From: Burkholderia sp. WAC0059
GTDB taxonomy: Bacteria; Pseudomonadota; Gammaproteobacteria; Burkholderiales; Burkholderiaceae
Assembly (NCBI RefSeq): GCF_002870125.1
Contig: NZ_PNEO01000001.1
Span: 400,823-464,822, forward strand
Reading direction: 5' to 3'
DNA length: 64,000 bases
Position numbers and translations under genes: made by a program. The notes under the pieces were generated by a model, which worked only from the letters and a program-made list of their open reading frames with translations, had not been told where the DNA came from and searched no databases. Positions 30,031 through 39,646 of the stretch are shown here, piece after piece; within the stretch, counting starts at the first letter, position 1, and every line of letters begins with the position of its first letter.

Positions 30031-31434
30031 GTGAAGAGCAACAACAACTTTCGCATTACGGCGGCCGTCGTCGCCAGCGCGCTGTTCATGCAGAACATCG
30101 ACGGAACAGCGGTGGCGACCGCGCTGCCCTCGATGGCGCGCGATCTGCACGTCAACCCGGTCCATCTGAGCAGCGCGATCACGTCTTACCTCGTCGCGCT
30201 GACCGTGTTCATTCCCGTGAGCGGCTGGATTGCGGACCGCTTCGGCGCGAAGCGCGTATTCATGTCGGCCATCGCGACGTTCACGGTGGCGTCGGTGCTG
30301 TGCGCGCTATCGCACGGGCTGTCGGGCCTGATCGCCGCGCGCATCCTGCAGGGCCTCGGCGGCGCGATGATGGTGCCGGTCGGCCGCCTGATCCTGTTTC
30401 GCCGCGTGCGGCGCGAGGAACTGCTGTCCGCCACCACGTGGCTCACCATGCCGGCGCTGGCCGGCCCGCTGCTCGGTCCGCCGCTCGGCGGTTTTTTGAC
30501 CGACGCGCTGTCCTGGCGCAGTGTCTTCTGGATCAACGTGCCGGTCGGCGTGGCGGGCATGCTGCTTTGCGCACGGTTCCTCGGCCCGTCGGACGCCGAG
30601 CGCCCGCGCGCGCCAGATCTGTCCGGCATGGTGATGATCGGTCTCGCGCTGACCGCGCTGATGGTCGGCGTCGAAACGCTCGGGCGCGGCGTGCTGCCGC
30701 CGGAAGTGCCGCTCGTCGGCATCGCGGCCGGTCTGGCGCTGTTCTGGCTCACGGTGCGTCATTGCCGCCGCATCGAGCATCCCGCCATCGAGTTTCCGCT
30801 GCTGAAAATTCCCACGTTCCACGCGGCCACGATCGCGGGCAGCTTCTTCCGCTCGGGCGCCGGGGCGATGCCGTTTCTCATTCCGATCACGTTGCAGGTC
30901 GGCTTCGGGTTCAGCGCGTCGAAGAGCGGTCTGATTTCGCTTGCGAGCGCGCTCGGCACGTTCTGCATGCGGCCCATGACGCGCTTCGCGCTGCGCTGGC
31001 TGTCGGTGCGCACCGTGCTGATCGGCGGCAGCATTTCGTTCGCGGCGATGCTGGCCGTGTGCGCGATGATTTCGCCGTCATGGTCGGATACGGCGATCTT
31101 CGCGCTGCTGCTGGTCGGTGGGCTGAGCCGTTCGCTCTGCTTCGCGTCGATGGGCGCGCTCGCGTTCGCCGACGTGCCGCAGGAGAAGCTGTCGGCGGCC
31201 ACGTCGTTCCAGGGGACCGCACAGCAGTTGACGAAGGCGGTGGGCGTGGCGATCGCCGCCGGCTCGCTGCAGTTGACGATGCTGCTGAGCGGTCGCACGC
31301 ACGCTTCGCACTTCGATTTTTCGTGCGCGTTTTTCGTGATGGCGGTCGTCGTGCTGGCGTCGTGGCCGATGTTCGCGGCGCTGCCCGCCGATGCGGGCGA
31401 GGGCATTTCGGACGCGAAGCGCCGCGCGGCCTGA
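30031..31434 (+). CDS. MFS transporter, DHA2 (14-helix drug exporter) family
   Basis: This inner-membrane exporter has 467 residues from the GTG at 30031 (MKSNNNFRITAAVVASALFM). The first helix is followed by the DHA2 signature NIDGTAVATALPSMARDLH; ADRFGAKRVF is motif A and the GPLLGPPLGGFLTD segment is motif-C-like. A GTG start is preferred because a TATAAT lies just upstream and the residues before it are not protein-like. Substrate unknown. It converges on a chemoreceptor gene, with a bidirectional terminator between them. Confidence 0.87.
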   Translation: MKSNNNFRITAAVVASALFMQNIDGTAVATALPSMARDLHVNPVHLSSAITSYLVALTVFIPVSGWIADRFGAKRVFMSAIATFTVASVLCALSHGLSGLIAARILQGLGGAMMVPVGRLILFRRVRREELLSATTWLTMPALAGPLLGPPLGGFLTDALSWRSVFWINVPVGVAGMLLCARFLGPSDAERPRAPDLSGMVMIGLALTALMVGVETLGRGVLPPEVPLVGIAAGLALFWLTVRHCRRIEHPAIEFPLLKIPTFHAATIAGSFFRSGAGAMPFLIPITLQVGFGFSASKSGLISLASALGTFCMRPMTRFALRWLSVRTVLIGGSISFAAMLAVCAMISPSWSDTAIFALLLVGGLSRSLCFASMGALAFADVPQEKLSAATSFQGTAQQLTKAVGVAIAAGSLQLTMLLSGRTHASHFDFSCAFFVMAVVVLASWPMFAALPADAGEGISDAKRRAA

Positions 31435-31486
31435 AGCGGGCGCAATCCGCCCGCGGCCGGCGCGGCGGAATGGAAATAGTCCATTG

Positions 31487-31525
31487 AAAATGCCCGGCAT
31501 CCTGTGCAGGATGCCGGGCATTTTT
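31487..31525. terminator. Bidirectional terminator with 17-bp perfect stem
   Basis: AAAATGCCCGGCATCCT (31487-31503), loop GTGC, and its exact complement (31508-31524) followed by another T. A and T runs flank both sides, serving the convergent MFS (+) and chemoreceptor (-) genes. Confidence 0.92.
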
Positions 31526-31577
31526 ATCGCATCGCGAGCCCGACGGCGTCGCGCAGACGTCGGGCAGACTTGAAGAA

Positions 31578-33215
31578 TCAGACGCCGGCCATGATCGCGC
31601 GGCGCTCGGCGCCCGGCGATTTCGCGGACCGGGTATGTCCGGTCGTCGTCGGCAGTCGGTGCGCACCGCCCGTCTCGGCGACGTGGAATACCGCCACCGC
31701 TTCGCGCAACTGCTGGGCCTGCGCGGACATCGAGAGGGCGGCGGCCGTCGTCTGCTCGACGAGCGCCGCGTTTTGCTGGGTGACGCGGTCCATCTGGCTG
31801 ATGGCCTGATTGACCTGCTCGATGCCCGTGCTCTGTTCGAGGGACGCCGCGGCGATCTCGTTCATGATGTCCGTCACGCGCGCAACCGAACGCACGATTT
31901 CGTCGATCGTCGTGCCCGCCTCGTCGACGAGCTTCGAGCCGGTTTCGACCCGGCCGACCGAGTCGCCGATCAATTCCTTGATTTCCTTCGCGGCGCTCGC
32001 GCTGCGCTGCGCGAGTGCGCGGACTTCGGTTGCGACGACCGCGAAGCCGCGGCCCTGCTCGCCGGCGCGAGCCGCCTCGACGGCCGCGTTCAGCGCGAGG
32101 ATGTTGGTCTGGAACGCGATCGACTCGATCACGGTGATGATGTTCGCGACCTTCGTCGAGCTCTCCGAGATGCCCTGCATCGTCTCGACCACGCGGCCGA
32201 TCACGTCGCCGCCCTGACGGGCGACGCCCGAAGCCGCGGTCGCGAGCGTCGTCGCCTGCTTCGCGTTGTCGGCGTTCTGGCGGACCGTCGCGGTGAGTTC
32301 TTCCATGCTCGAGGCGGTTTCCTCGAGCGAGGCCGCCTGTTCCTCGGTGCGCTGCGAGAGGTCCGTGTTGCCGGCGCTGATTTCGCCCGACGCGGTCGCG
32401 ATCGAATCGGCCGAGGTCTTGATGCCCGCGATGACCTGCGTGAGCTGTTCCTGCATGCGCTTCATCGATGCGAGCAGGCTCGACTGGTCGTTGCGGTCGA
32501 CGTCGACGGTCGTGGTGAAATCGTTGGCGGCGATGCGCTGCGCAATCGACGACGCGTAGGTCGGCTCGCCGCCGAGCGAGCGGATCACGCCGCGGTTCAG
32601 GAGCACCACGATCCCAGACAGCACGATACCGAGCACGACGAGAATGCCCAGGTTCTGATAGAGCGTTGCGCGGAAGGCGGCGTCGATGTCGTCGATATAG
32701 ACGCCGGTCGTGAGAATCCAGTCCCACGGCTGATAGCCGATGTCGAAGGCGAGCTTCGGCGCGGGCACGGTCTCGCCCGGGCGCGGGAACGCGAACGTGC
32801 GGAAGCCGTGCCCGTGCGCCTTGATGAGCGCGACCGACTGGCGGAAATAGTAGACGCCGTTCGGATCCTTGAAGCTATTGACGTCCTTGCCGACCATCGC
32901 CGGGTTGTTCGGCTGCATCAGCACGACGTTCGAATTGAGGAGCGTGAAATAGCCTTCCGAGCCGTAGCGGATGTTGCTGACGGCTTCCATCGCGCGGCGC
33001 TGGGCCTCCGCGACGGGAATCGTGCCGGCGTCGGCTTGCGCGGCGAAGGTCTTCACGACGGTCAGCGCGATTTCGCCTGCATGCTGCAGGTCGGCCTTGC
33101 GTTCTTCGAGCCGTATGTCGCGGGCGTGATAGGCGTCGTAGACAGACAGGCCGGCAAGGCAGACCAGACTCAGGATGAGGGGCAACCACAGCTTCTGGAC
33201 AAAGGACAGTTTCAT
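31578..33215 (-). CDS. Methyl-accepting chemotaxis protein with periplasmic single-Cache domain
   Basis: This inner-membrane chemoreceptor of 545 residues has TM1 at about 8-28, a periplasmic single-Cache (sCache_2) domain at about 32-185 (IRYGSEGYFTLLNSN, FDIGYQPWDWILTTGVYIDD), TM2 at about 190-210, a HAMP-like region and a cytoplasmic signalling domain. The hairpin tip [22 protein letters not shown] is intact. The C-terminus (AIMAGV) lacks a CheR-docking pentapeptide. It is divergent from a second chemoreceptor 550 bases away. The ligand is unknown; sCache_2 receptors often sense small organic acids. Confidence 0.93.
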   Translation of the reverse strand: MKLSFVQKLWLPLILSLVCLAGLSVYDAYHARDIRLEERKADLQHAGEIALTVVKTFAAQADAGTIPVAEAQRRAMEAVSNIRYGSEGYFTLLNSNVVLMQPNNPAMVGKDVNSFKDPNGVYYFRQSVALIKAHGHGFRTFAFPRPGETVPAPKLAFDIGYQPWDWILTTGVYIDDIDAAFRATLYQNLGILVVLGIVLSGIVVLLNRGVIRSLGGEPTYASSIAQRIAANDFTTTVDVDRNDQSSLLASMKRMQEQLTQVIAGIKTSADSIATASGEISAGNTDLSQRTEEQAASLEETASSMEELTATVRQNADNAKQATTLATAASGVARQGGDVIGRVVETMQGISESSTKVANIITVIESIAFQTNILALNAAVEAARAGEQGRGFAVVATEVRALAQRSASAAKEIKELIGDSVGRVETGSKLVDEAGTTIDEIVRSVARVTDIMNEIAAASLEQSTGIEQVNQAISQMDRVTQQNAALVEQTTAAALSMSAQAQQLREAVAVFHVAETGGAHRLPTTTGHTRSAKSPGAERRAIMAGV

Positions 33216-33764
33216 ATCGAGGGCGATCCTGTTGAGCGGGACTTCGTCAATTCACCGTGCAGTACTTGCGGCGCACTGGCGGGCCGGTGTCGGGATCGGA
33301 GGGGAAACGTTTGCGCCTGCGCGCAAGGCCGAGCCGCTGTGGACGGCATAAGGCGTTCATGATTTCCCCATTGGCGCCCCGGATTGCCTGCGGCAGGTCT
33401 CGCGCCGCAGGGCAGGGCTTGTCCGTTGTCCGGCCGCCGGGTCGACTATCAGCAATCCCAGGAACATCCCGTTTAGTCGTTGCGCCGACGGTACGGGCGA
33501 AGTCTATGGGCGTTGGGTGGCAATCGACAATTGAGTAAATCTATTGGATTCACCAATAAAAACGATGAGTTGCCTCGATTCCGCGAATGCAAGTATCAGC
33601 CGCTGTAATAACTATTGAGAATCCATGTAGGAAAATGATCTAAGGGTTTCTACCTATCTTGCCGTAAACCTGGATGCAGGGATACAGCGGGCGTTGTGGA
33701 AACGGGTCGCGCCGCTCGGGAAACCGGTATGCCCTGAATCACTTATTTCCAAAGGTATTCCAGG
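33216..33764. other. Divergent intergenic region between two chemoreceptor genes
   Basis: These 549 bases contain a candidate sigma-28 promoter for the rightward receptor (33641-33668). Bases 33520-33660 are clearly AT-richer than the surroundings. No good flagellar promoter for the leftward receptor was found, and no protein-like frame. Confidence 0.55.
33641..33668 (+). promoter_or_regulatory. Candidate sigma-28 (FliA) promoter of the second chemoreceptor
   Basis: TAAG (33641-33644), 16 bases, then GCCGTAAA (33661-33668), compared with the flagellar consensus TAAA-N15-GCCGATAA. Spacing is one base long, so this is tentative; the gene function (chemotaxis) supports it. Confidence 0.4.
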
Positions 33765-35546
33765 ATGAAGTTTCTCGAGTCGCTTGCAATAGGTAAGAAG
33801 CTCTGGCTGCTGGCACTGGTTTCGATGTTCGGCATCATGGTGTTGACGGCCGTCTTTTTGGTATCGGAGCGCACGTTGCTCATGCACGAGCGCGAACGGG
33901 GCGTCACGCAGGCCGTCGATTCGGCGTTCGGCGTGCTCCAGTACTACGGCAAAAAGGTTCAGGACGGGACGCTTTCCGAAGCGGACGCGAAACAGCAGGC
34001 GATCGCGGCGATCGGCACGCTGCGCTACGACGGCGACAACTACTTCTTCCTCATCGACGAAAACGCGCACGGCATCATGGACCCGGAGGACGCGGGGCTG
34101 GCGGGCAAGGATTTGAACGATGCAACCGACGCCAACGGTCTGCACGTGTTTCAGGCGATGGCCGAGACGGCCCGGCAACACGACTCCGGCATCGTTTCCT
34201 ACGTATGGCCGCGGCTCGGCGGCAGCCAACCCCAGCCTAAAATTTCCTATGTGCGCCGCTTCGCGCCGTGGGGCTGGGTCATCGGGTCGGGCGTCTACGT
34301 CGATACCGTCCAGTCGGACATCCTGCGCCGCGCGCTGGACTTCGGTCTCGCCGCCGTCGTGCTGGCCGCCATCGTACTGGCGATTTCGTCCGTCATCGGC
34401 CGTTCGATCACCGGGCCGCTCAACCGGGCGCTGTCGATCGCGGATACCGTGGCCGCCGGCGACTTGACGAGCCGCATCGACGCGCAGCAGGGCGAGAACG
34501 AAACCGGGCGGCTCCTGCACGCGCTGAAGAACATGAACGACAGCCTCGTCGACATCGTCGGCCGGGTGCACGGCGGCACGGGCCTGATCGCCTCGGCCTC
34601 GAGGCAGATCGCGGCGGGCAACCTGGACCTGTCGTCGCGGACGGAGCAGCAGGCGGCGTCGCTGGAGCAGACGGCGGCCACGATCGAGCAGCTCGCCTCG
34701 ACGATCAGCAGCACGGCGGAAAACAGCCATGTCGCGAGCCAGCTCGTGACGGAGGCGGCCACGATCCTGCAGGGCAACAGCGAATTGATGCACACGGCCA
34801 CGCGGCAGATGCAGGGAATCAGCCGCTCGTCCGAGAAGATGTCCGAGATCATCGGCGTGATCGAATCGATCGCCTTCCAGACCAACATCCTCGCGCTCAA
34901 TGCCGCCGTGGAAGCGGCGCGGGCCGGCGAACAGGGCCGCGGCTTCGCCGTCGTGGCCGGCGAGGTGCGCAGCCTCGCGCAAAAAAGCGCGACCGCCGCG
35001 AAGGAGATCAAGGGGCTGATCGACGATTCGGTCAATCAGATCGAGGAAGGGCGAACCACGGTGGAAAAGGCGGATTCGGCGATACAGGAAATGGTGGTCA
35101 ACGCCGGACGCATGAGCCAGATCGTCAACGAGATCGCGCAGGCGAGCCGCGAGCAGCACGACGGCATCAACCAGATCAACCAGGCCGTCGGCCTGATCGA
35201 TTCGGCCACGCAGCAGAATGCGGCGCTCGTCGAGGAGGCGGCGGCCGCGTCGAAGTCCCTGCAGGAGCAGGCCGGCACGCTCGAGCAGGTGGTCGGCGTG
35301 TTCAAGCTCGGCACGCGTGCCGAGCCGACCGGCCAGGCCGCGACGTCGAACGGAGCCGCAAAGCCGGCACCGGCGGTTCCGGCTGCGCGCAAGGCGAGCC
35401 TAACGCCGGTGCGGCCGGCACAGCCGCCGCGCGCTCCGGCGGTCAAGCCGGCGGCGCCTCCGGCTACCGCCGCCGCGCGCCAGCCGGCTCCGCTCCCCGC
35501 GGCGCAGGAAGCGTTGGCCGGGCAGGAGGACTGGACCGCGTTCTAG
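33765..35546 (+). CDS. Methyl-accepting chemotaxis protein with C-terminal CheR-docking tail
   Basis: This chemoreceptor of 593 residues has TM1 at about 12-32, a periplasmic sCache_2 domain at about 35-185 ([36 protein letters not shown]), TM2 at about 190-212, HAMP, and a signalling domain with tip [22 protein letters not shown]. After about residue 520 an Ala/Pro-rich flexible linker leads to the last residues EDWTAF. DWTAF fits the x-W-x-x-F docking pentapeptide known from Tar/Tsr (NWETF) that tethers CheR. The linker plus pentapeptide is seen directly; docking is inferred. Confidence 0.93.
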   Translation: MKFLESLAIGKKLWLLALVSMFGIMVLTAVFLVSERTLLMHERERGVTQAVDSAFGVLQYYGKKVQDGTLSEADAKQQAIAAIGTLRYDGDNYFFLIDENAHGIMDPEDAGLAGKDLNDATDANGLHVFQAMAETARQHDSGIVSYVWPRLGGSQPQPKISYVRRFAPWGWVIGSGVYVDTVQSDILRRALDFGLAAVVLAAIVLAISSVIGRSITGPLNRALSIADTVAAGDLTSRIDAQQGENETGRLLHALKNMNDSLVDIVGRVHGGTGLIASASRQIAAGNLDLSSRTEQQAASLEQTAATIEQLASTISSTAENSHVASQLVTEAATILQGNSELMHTATRQMQGISRSSEKMSEIIGVIESIAFQTNILALNAAVEAARAGEQGRGFAVVAGEVRSLAQKSATAAKEIKGLIDDSVNQIEEGRTTVEKADSAIQEMVVNAGRMSQIVNEIAQASREQHDGINQINQAVGLIDSATQQNAALVEEAAAASKSLQEQAGTLEQVVGVFKLGTRAEPTGQAATSNGAAKPAPAVPAARKASLTPVRPAQPPRAPAVKPAAPPATAAARQPAPLPAAQEALAGQEDWTAF

Positions 35547-35591
35547 GCGCGTCGCGACCCGGTGACGGCGCGCGTCGCGGCGGGGGGCAGG

Positions 35592-36557
35592 TCACGCCGT
35601 CGTCGGGGACGTGTCCGACCTCGGCAGGTCCGGGGCGCACCAGCCCCAGCGGCCCTTGCCCGACCGCTTGACCTCGTAGAGCGTGCGGTCCGACTTCAGC
35701 AGCAGTTCGCGTATGTCCGACGCCTGGTCGGGGTAGAGACAACCGCCTATGCTGGCGCCCACGCGGATCGCCATGCCGTCGACGGCCATCGGCTCGCGTA
35801 GCCGTTCGACGATCCGGTCGCAGGTCGCTTCGATTTCGCGGAAGTCGGCGGGGCCGGGCATCAGGACGCCGAATTCGTCGCCGCCGAGCCGGCACGCGAG
35901 GTCCGTTTCGCGCACCGTCGCCTTGAGGCGCTGCGCGACGGTGCGCAGGACGACATCTCCGGCATCGTGCCCGTAGGTGTCGTTGATCTGCTTGAAGCCG
36001 TCGAGGTCGATCATCAGGAAGGCGATGCGGCCGCGCGGTCCGCCCCCGGCGATTTCGCGCTGCCACCGCTCCTGCAGACTGCGGCGGTTCGCCAGTCCGG
36101 TGAGCGGGTCGTGGAGCGCGAACCCCGTCAGCATCTCGTTGAACCGCTTCTGCTCGGAGATGTCCTGAAAGACGCCGATCGCCACCTTCGTGTCGTGAAC
36201 GATGGCGCCGCAATGCTGGAGCGTGCGAACCCCGCCGTCGAACCGGCGGATTTCGAGCTCGATGTTGGGAATCTCCGTCACGCCCGTGCTTTGTTCGGAG
36301 GCGAAGTGCTTCCAGACCTCGCGGGCCAGCGCGCGGTGCTTTTCGTGGATGTAGGTGACGTCGATGAACTGGTCGACATTCTGGAAGTAGCCCGGCGGAT
36401 AGCCGAACAACGCGCCGAACGCGCGGTTCGTGAACTGGATGACGGCACCGGGCAGCGTCGCCCACGACACGGCAATGGGCAGGGCATCGAGCACGCCGTA
36501 GAGCGTCTGGAACGAGTGAAGAGCGAGGTTCTTCGCGAACTCGCCGTGCTGCTCCAT
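35592..36557 (-). CDS. PAS-GGDEF diguanylate cyclase
   Basis: This enzyme synthesises cyclic di-GMP. The 321-residue soluble protein has a PAS domain (about 20-150, LDALPIAVSWATLPGAVIQF ... VFQDISEQKR) and a GGDEF domain (about 155-315). The active-site motif GGDEF is at 225-229 and the inhibitory I-site RETD at 216-219, five residues upstream, so it should be active and product-inhibited. There is no membrane segment, so input is cytosolic. The ATG at 36557 has GGGAGG directly upstream; a longer in-frame start at 36653 is rejected. It converges with the chemoreceptor gene, a context of motility signalling. Confidence 0.92.
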   Translation of the reverse strand: MEQHGEFAKNLALHSFQTLYGVLDALPIAVSWATLPGAVIQFTNRAFGALFGYPPGYFQNVDQFIDVTYIHEKHRALAREVWKHFASEQSTGVTEIPNIELEIRRFDGGVRTLQHCGAIVHDTKVAIGVFQDISEQKRFNEMLTGFALHDPLTGLANRRSLQERWQREIAGGGPRGRIAFLMIDLDGFKQINDTYGHDAGDVVLRTVAQRLKATVRETDLACRLGGDEFGVLMPGPADFREIEATCDRIVERLREPMAVDGMAIRVGASIGGCLYPDQASDIRELLLKSDRTLYEVKRSGKGRWGWCAPDLPRSDTSPTTA

Positions 36558-36828
36558 ATCGCCTCCCTGCGATAACGCGAAGCCGGTTCGACCTGCGCTC
36601 TGCCTATTGCGGCCTGCTGTCCGGATGTCTCTGCGCGCAGGGGCCGAGATCACAACGGCGGGAAATACGCGGCTATCTTAGCAAGCAGTGCCAGGCCCCG
36701 GCTTTTTGCGTGACGTGGCGCGGGGCGGGGGAGGCCAGGGCGAATCCGCCCGCCGCCGGAATCGGCCGGCGGTACGCGGGAAGCGAGCGTTTCCGACGGA
36801 CACGCGCCGCTCAAACGTGCGAAGCCGG

Positions 36829-38106
36829 TCAGCTCCGGACGCACCGGAATCCGGCATAGACGTGCTGATATCTCGGCTGGAACCAGTTGCGAAACGTCGG
36901 GCGCAGCATGCACGCGGCCGTTCTGGGAGACCCGCCCTTGAGCACGTAGTGCCGGCCATCGAAGAAATTGGCCGAATAACCGGGATAGAACGGGAACGGC
37001 GCGAAGCCGGGGAGCGGGCCGAACAGCGTCGAAGTCCATTCCCAGCCGTTGCCGTGCAGGCCTTCGACGCCCCAGTCGCTGACGCTTTCCGAGGCTGTAT
37101 CGACGGCGGTCGGCGTCCAGCGCCGGAAATCGAAGTTGTCCGTCGACGAAGGGCGGGCGCCTTGGGCCGCTCGCTGCCACTGGGCCTCGGTCGGCAGTCG
37201 CATGCCGCGCCAGCGCGCGTAGGCGCTGGCTTCGGCGTGGCTGACGTAGACGGGCCAGGCCGCCGGCAGCGCGATGTCGGCGAACAGCGTGCGCAGCCGC
37301 CAGTCGCCGCGATGGCGCGACCAGCCCGCCGGATGCTCGATGCTCGCCGTCGTGCGCCATGCCCAGTCCTCTTCGTTCCAGAGCGATGGATTGCGATAGC
37401 CTCCCGCTTCGACGAAGTCCAGGTAGGCCTCGTTGCTGACCATGTAGCGATCGATCTCGAAGGCTGGCACGTCGATGGACTGTTCGCCGAATTCGTTGTC
37501 CCAACCGAAGTCGCCGGCGTTTTCCGTCATGCCGAGCGTGGTCTTGCCGGCGGGCACGGCGACCATCGACGCATCGACGCGATGATCTGCGCGATCCGCG
37601 ATCGTCGCGTCGGCTGGCGCCCGTTTCTGCTCGATCGGAAGCTGATGCAGCATGTAGGCGAGCGTTTCGGCGTGCATGAGGCGATGTTCGATCGCGACGT
37701 TCAGCAACTGCGATGCGCTATCGGCTTTTTTCCCGCCGGCCGGCGGCTCGAGCGAGGCGAGTTGTCCGTCGATCTGCTCGCGCGTATGCCGGGCGTATTC
37801 GCGTACGCGGGCGAGCGCGGGCCAGTCGGACGGGACGTCGGCGGGCAGCGCGCCGTCCACCGGATCGATGCCGAACGCGAACAGCGTATCGAGCCGTTCG
37901 TCGGGCGACGGCAGTTCGAGCAACCGTCGGTCGAGCAGATTGCGGTCGAACGCTTCGAGGTGACCGACGTAGAAGACGATCCGATGACGTTCGCGAATCG
38001 GACGCTCGTAGAGAAAATCGGGGCGGACGAGATCGAACAGGGCGTCGCTGACGGCACGCGCGTCGTGCAGACGCCCGACGAGAGCGGGCAGAGGGGAAAG
38101 GCTCAT
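36829..38106 (-). CDS. EgtB/SenA-like nonheme iron sulfoxide (selenoneine/ergothioneine) synthase
   Basis: The 425-residue protein combines an N-terminal DinB-like four-helix domain with a C-terminal formylglycine-generating-enzyme (FGE-sulfatase) domain, the architecture of EgtB. The three iron ligands expected for EgtB are present: His49 (FYVGHLEAF) and the pair His141/His145 (EHRLMHAE). The FGE part has GMRLPTEAQWQRAA and GNGWEWTSTLFGPLPGF, ending RPTFRNWFQPRYQHVYAGFR. These enzymes join cysteine, gamma-glutamylcysteine or a selenosugar to trimethylhistidine. No egtD, senB or selD lies nearby, so substrate is open. The ATG at 38106 has GGGAGAA upstream; longer starts are not protein-like. 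Confidence 0.8.
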   Translation of the reverse strand: MSLSPLPALVGRLHDARAVSDALFDLVRPDFLYERPIRERHRIVFYVGHLEAFDRNLLDRRLLELPSPDERLDTLFAFGIDPVDGALPADVPSDWPALARVREYARHTREQIDGQLASLEPPAGGKKADSASQLLNVAIEHRLMHAETLAYMLHQLPIEQKRAPADATIADRADHRVDASMVAVPAGKTTLGMTENAGDFGWDNEFGEQSIDVPAFEIDRYMVSNEAYLDFVEAGGYRNPSLWNEEDWAWRTTASIEHPAGWSRHRGDWRLRTLFADIALPAAWPVYVSHAEASAYARWRGMRLPTEAQWQRAAQGARPSSTDNFDFRRWTPTAVDTASESVSDWGVEGLHGNGWEWTSTLFGPLPGFAPFPFYPGYSANFFDGRHYVLKGGSPRTAACMLRPTFRNWFQPRYQHVYAGFRCVRS

Positions 38107-38260
38107 GCGTCGGTTCTCCCTGCGGGGCGATGAAGAGGCGCTACGCCCATGCAGGAGATGTGCCAACGCAGAAGAGCGATGGTCCGGATGCGGGGGTGCC
38201 GCCCCGGCGAGACCCCGGCGGAACGGCGTCAAGCAGCCGTCGCCGGGGTGATCTGCCTGT

Positions 38261-39016
38261 TTACAAGTGCTGCAGGCCCTCGAGGTCGATGATGCGGATC
38301 AGCTTGCCCTGTGCCCCGATCAGGCCACGCTTTTGAAATCTTGACAGGGTGCGGCTGACCGTTTCGAGTGTCATGCCGAGATAGCTGCCCATGTCTTCGC
38401 GCGTCATGCGGAGGTTGAATTCGGCATGCGAGTAGCCGCGCTGGCCGTTGCGTTCCGATACGTCGATCAGGAAGGCCGCGACGCGCTCGTCCGCGGACAG
38501 CGAGCCGAGCACCATCATCTGGGACGATTCGCGCAGGAGCTGCTCGCCCATCAGCCGGTGCAGGCGGTCCAGCATGGCGCCGGTCTCGCGGCACATGTGC
38601 TTGAGCGCCGTGTAGGGCACGATGCAGACCGAACTGTCCTCAAGCGCGACGGCCGTGCAGGTGTGGACGTTGTCGCTGAGACCGTCGAATCCTATCGGCT
38701 CGCCGGCGAGCCGCAGGCCCGTGACCTGTTCGCGCCCGTCGCGATGAATCATGACGGTTTTCAGGGAGCCGGAGCGGACCGCATACAGATTGTCGAGCGG
38801 ATCGCCGACCCGATACAGCGCCTCCCCGCGCCGAATGCTTCGCGCCGTGCAGATCAACGCTTCGAGCTTGGGCATGTCTTCGTGCGTGAGGCCCTGCGGC
38901 ATGCACAGATGACGCATCGCACAACTGGAGCATCGTGCCGCGCTGCGCTGACTGGCCACAGGCGGATGGCTGCCGCGACGCACTGTGGAATGGGAGGCAA
39001 TATTCGGAGTTAACAT
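38261..39016 (-). CDS. FNR-type oxygen-sensing transcription regulator with [4Fe-4S] cysteines
   Basis: This Crp/Fnr-family regulator of 251 residues has cysteines 29, 32 and 38 in CSSCAMRHLC, matching the C-x2-C-x5-C of E. coli FNR, and Cys131 at the position of FNR Cys122. An oxygen-labile [4Fe-4S] cluster is therefore likely. The C-terminal helix-turn-helix contains ETVSRTLSRF, with the E..SR residues that read TTGAT half-sites. AGGAG precedes the ATG at 39016. It lies next to a universal stress protein gene, a pairing common in low-oxygen regulons. A partial FNR-like box is present upstream (39069-39082). Confidence 0.92.
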   Translation of the reverse strand: MLTPNIASHSTVRRGSHPPVASQRSAARCSSCAMRHLCMPQGLTHEDMPKLEALICTARSIRRGEALYRVGDPLDNLYAVRSGSLKTVMIHRDGREQVTGLRLAGEPIGFDGLSDNVHTCTAVALEDSSVCIVPYTALKHMCRETGAMLDRLHRLMGEQLLRESSQMMVLGSLSADERVAAFLIDVSERNGQRGYSHAEFNLRMTREDMGSYLGMTLETVSRTLSRFQKRGLIGAQGKLIRIIDLEGLQHL

Positions 39017-39068
39017 TGACCTGCTCCTGTGATCTGTTTGAAAGCATTGTCCCACTGGAGCACGAAAG

Positions 39069-39082
39069 TTGATCGGTGGCAA
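39069..39082 (-). promoter_or_regulatory. Partial FNR-box-like site upstream of the FNR-type gene
   Basis: TTGAT-N4-GGCAA on the plus strand matches 8 of 10 positions of TTGAT-N4-ATCAA. It lies about 60 bases upstream of the regulator start and could mediate autoregulation. One half-site is poor, so this is weak. Confidence 0.3.
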
Positions 39083-39178
39083 AACGACGCGTTTTTGAGA
39101 TGAGGTGTGCGTGCCATCGAGGCCCGGCGCCGCGTGGCGGCACCCGCCGATTGGGACTGCGACGGCACACGACGAAGG

Positions 39179-39646
39179 TCAAGTTTCGGCGGACTGGGTG
39201 CCGGCCGCCGTCGGAATCAGCAGGACCGGCCGCGTCGACTGGCGGACGCAGCGCTCGGCGACGCTGCCGAGAATCAGCCGCTGGAATCCGCGCCGGCCAT
39301 GCGTGCCCATCACGATGAGATCGGCGTTGAACGCCCTGGCGGCGTGCAGCAGGAGCGTCGGCACGTCGTCAAACGACGCCGCCTCGCCCGAGACCATTTC
39401 GCCCGAAAGACCGCGCTCGCGGATGACCTGGTTCATCTCGGCGGCGAGCTCCTTGCCCTGCGCGATCATCTGGTTGCGCAGGATGGACGGATCGTAGCCC
39501 GGCGCTTCGAAATACATGGGCGTGTTCTCGATGACGTAGTACGGCTGCAGCGTCGCGTCCATGGCCTTCGCCAGTTCGAGCGCCGCGTCGAACGCGCGGC
39601 GCGAGGTGTCGCTGCCGTCCACGGCAACGAAGATGCGCTTGTACAT
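39179..39646 (-). CDS. Universal stress protein UspA family
   Basis: This 155-residue single-domain Usp starts MYKRIFVAVDGSDTSRRAFD and has the ATP-binding motif G-x2-G-x9-G-S at GTHGRRGFQRLILGSVAERC, so it belongs to the ATP-binding branch. It is cytoplasmic, usually induced by stress, stationary phase or low oxygen. The ATG at 39646 has GGAGG upstream. It lies 162 bases upstream of the FNR-type gene on the same strand. Confidence 0.93.
   Translation of the reverse strand: MYKRIFVAVDGSDTSRRAFDAALELAKAMDATLQPYYVIENTPMYFEAPGYDPSILRNQMIAQGKELAAEMNQVIRERGLSGEMVSGEAASFDDVPTLLLHAARAFNADLIVMGTHGRRGFQRLILGSVAERCVRQSTRPVLLIPTAAGTQSAET

Noticed and set aside
33300..33340. Sigma-28 promoter for the leftward chemoreceptor
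   Set aside because: Only a partial GCCG-type -10 with a poor -35 could be found on the minus strand; too weak to list.
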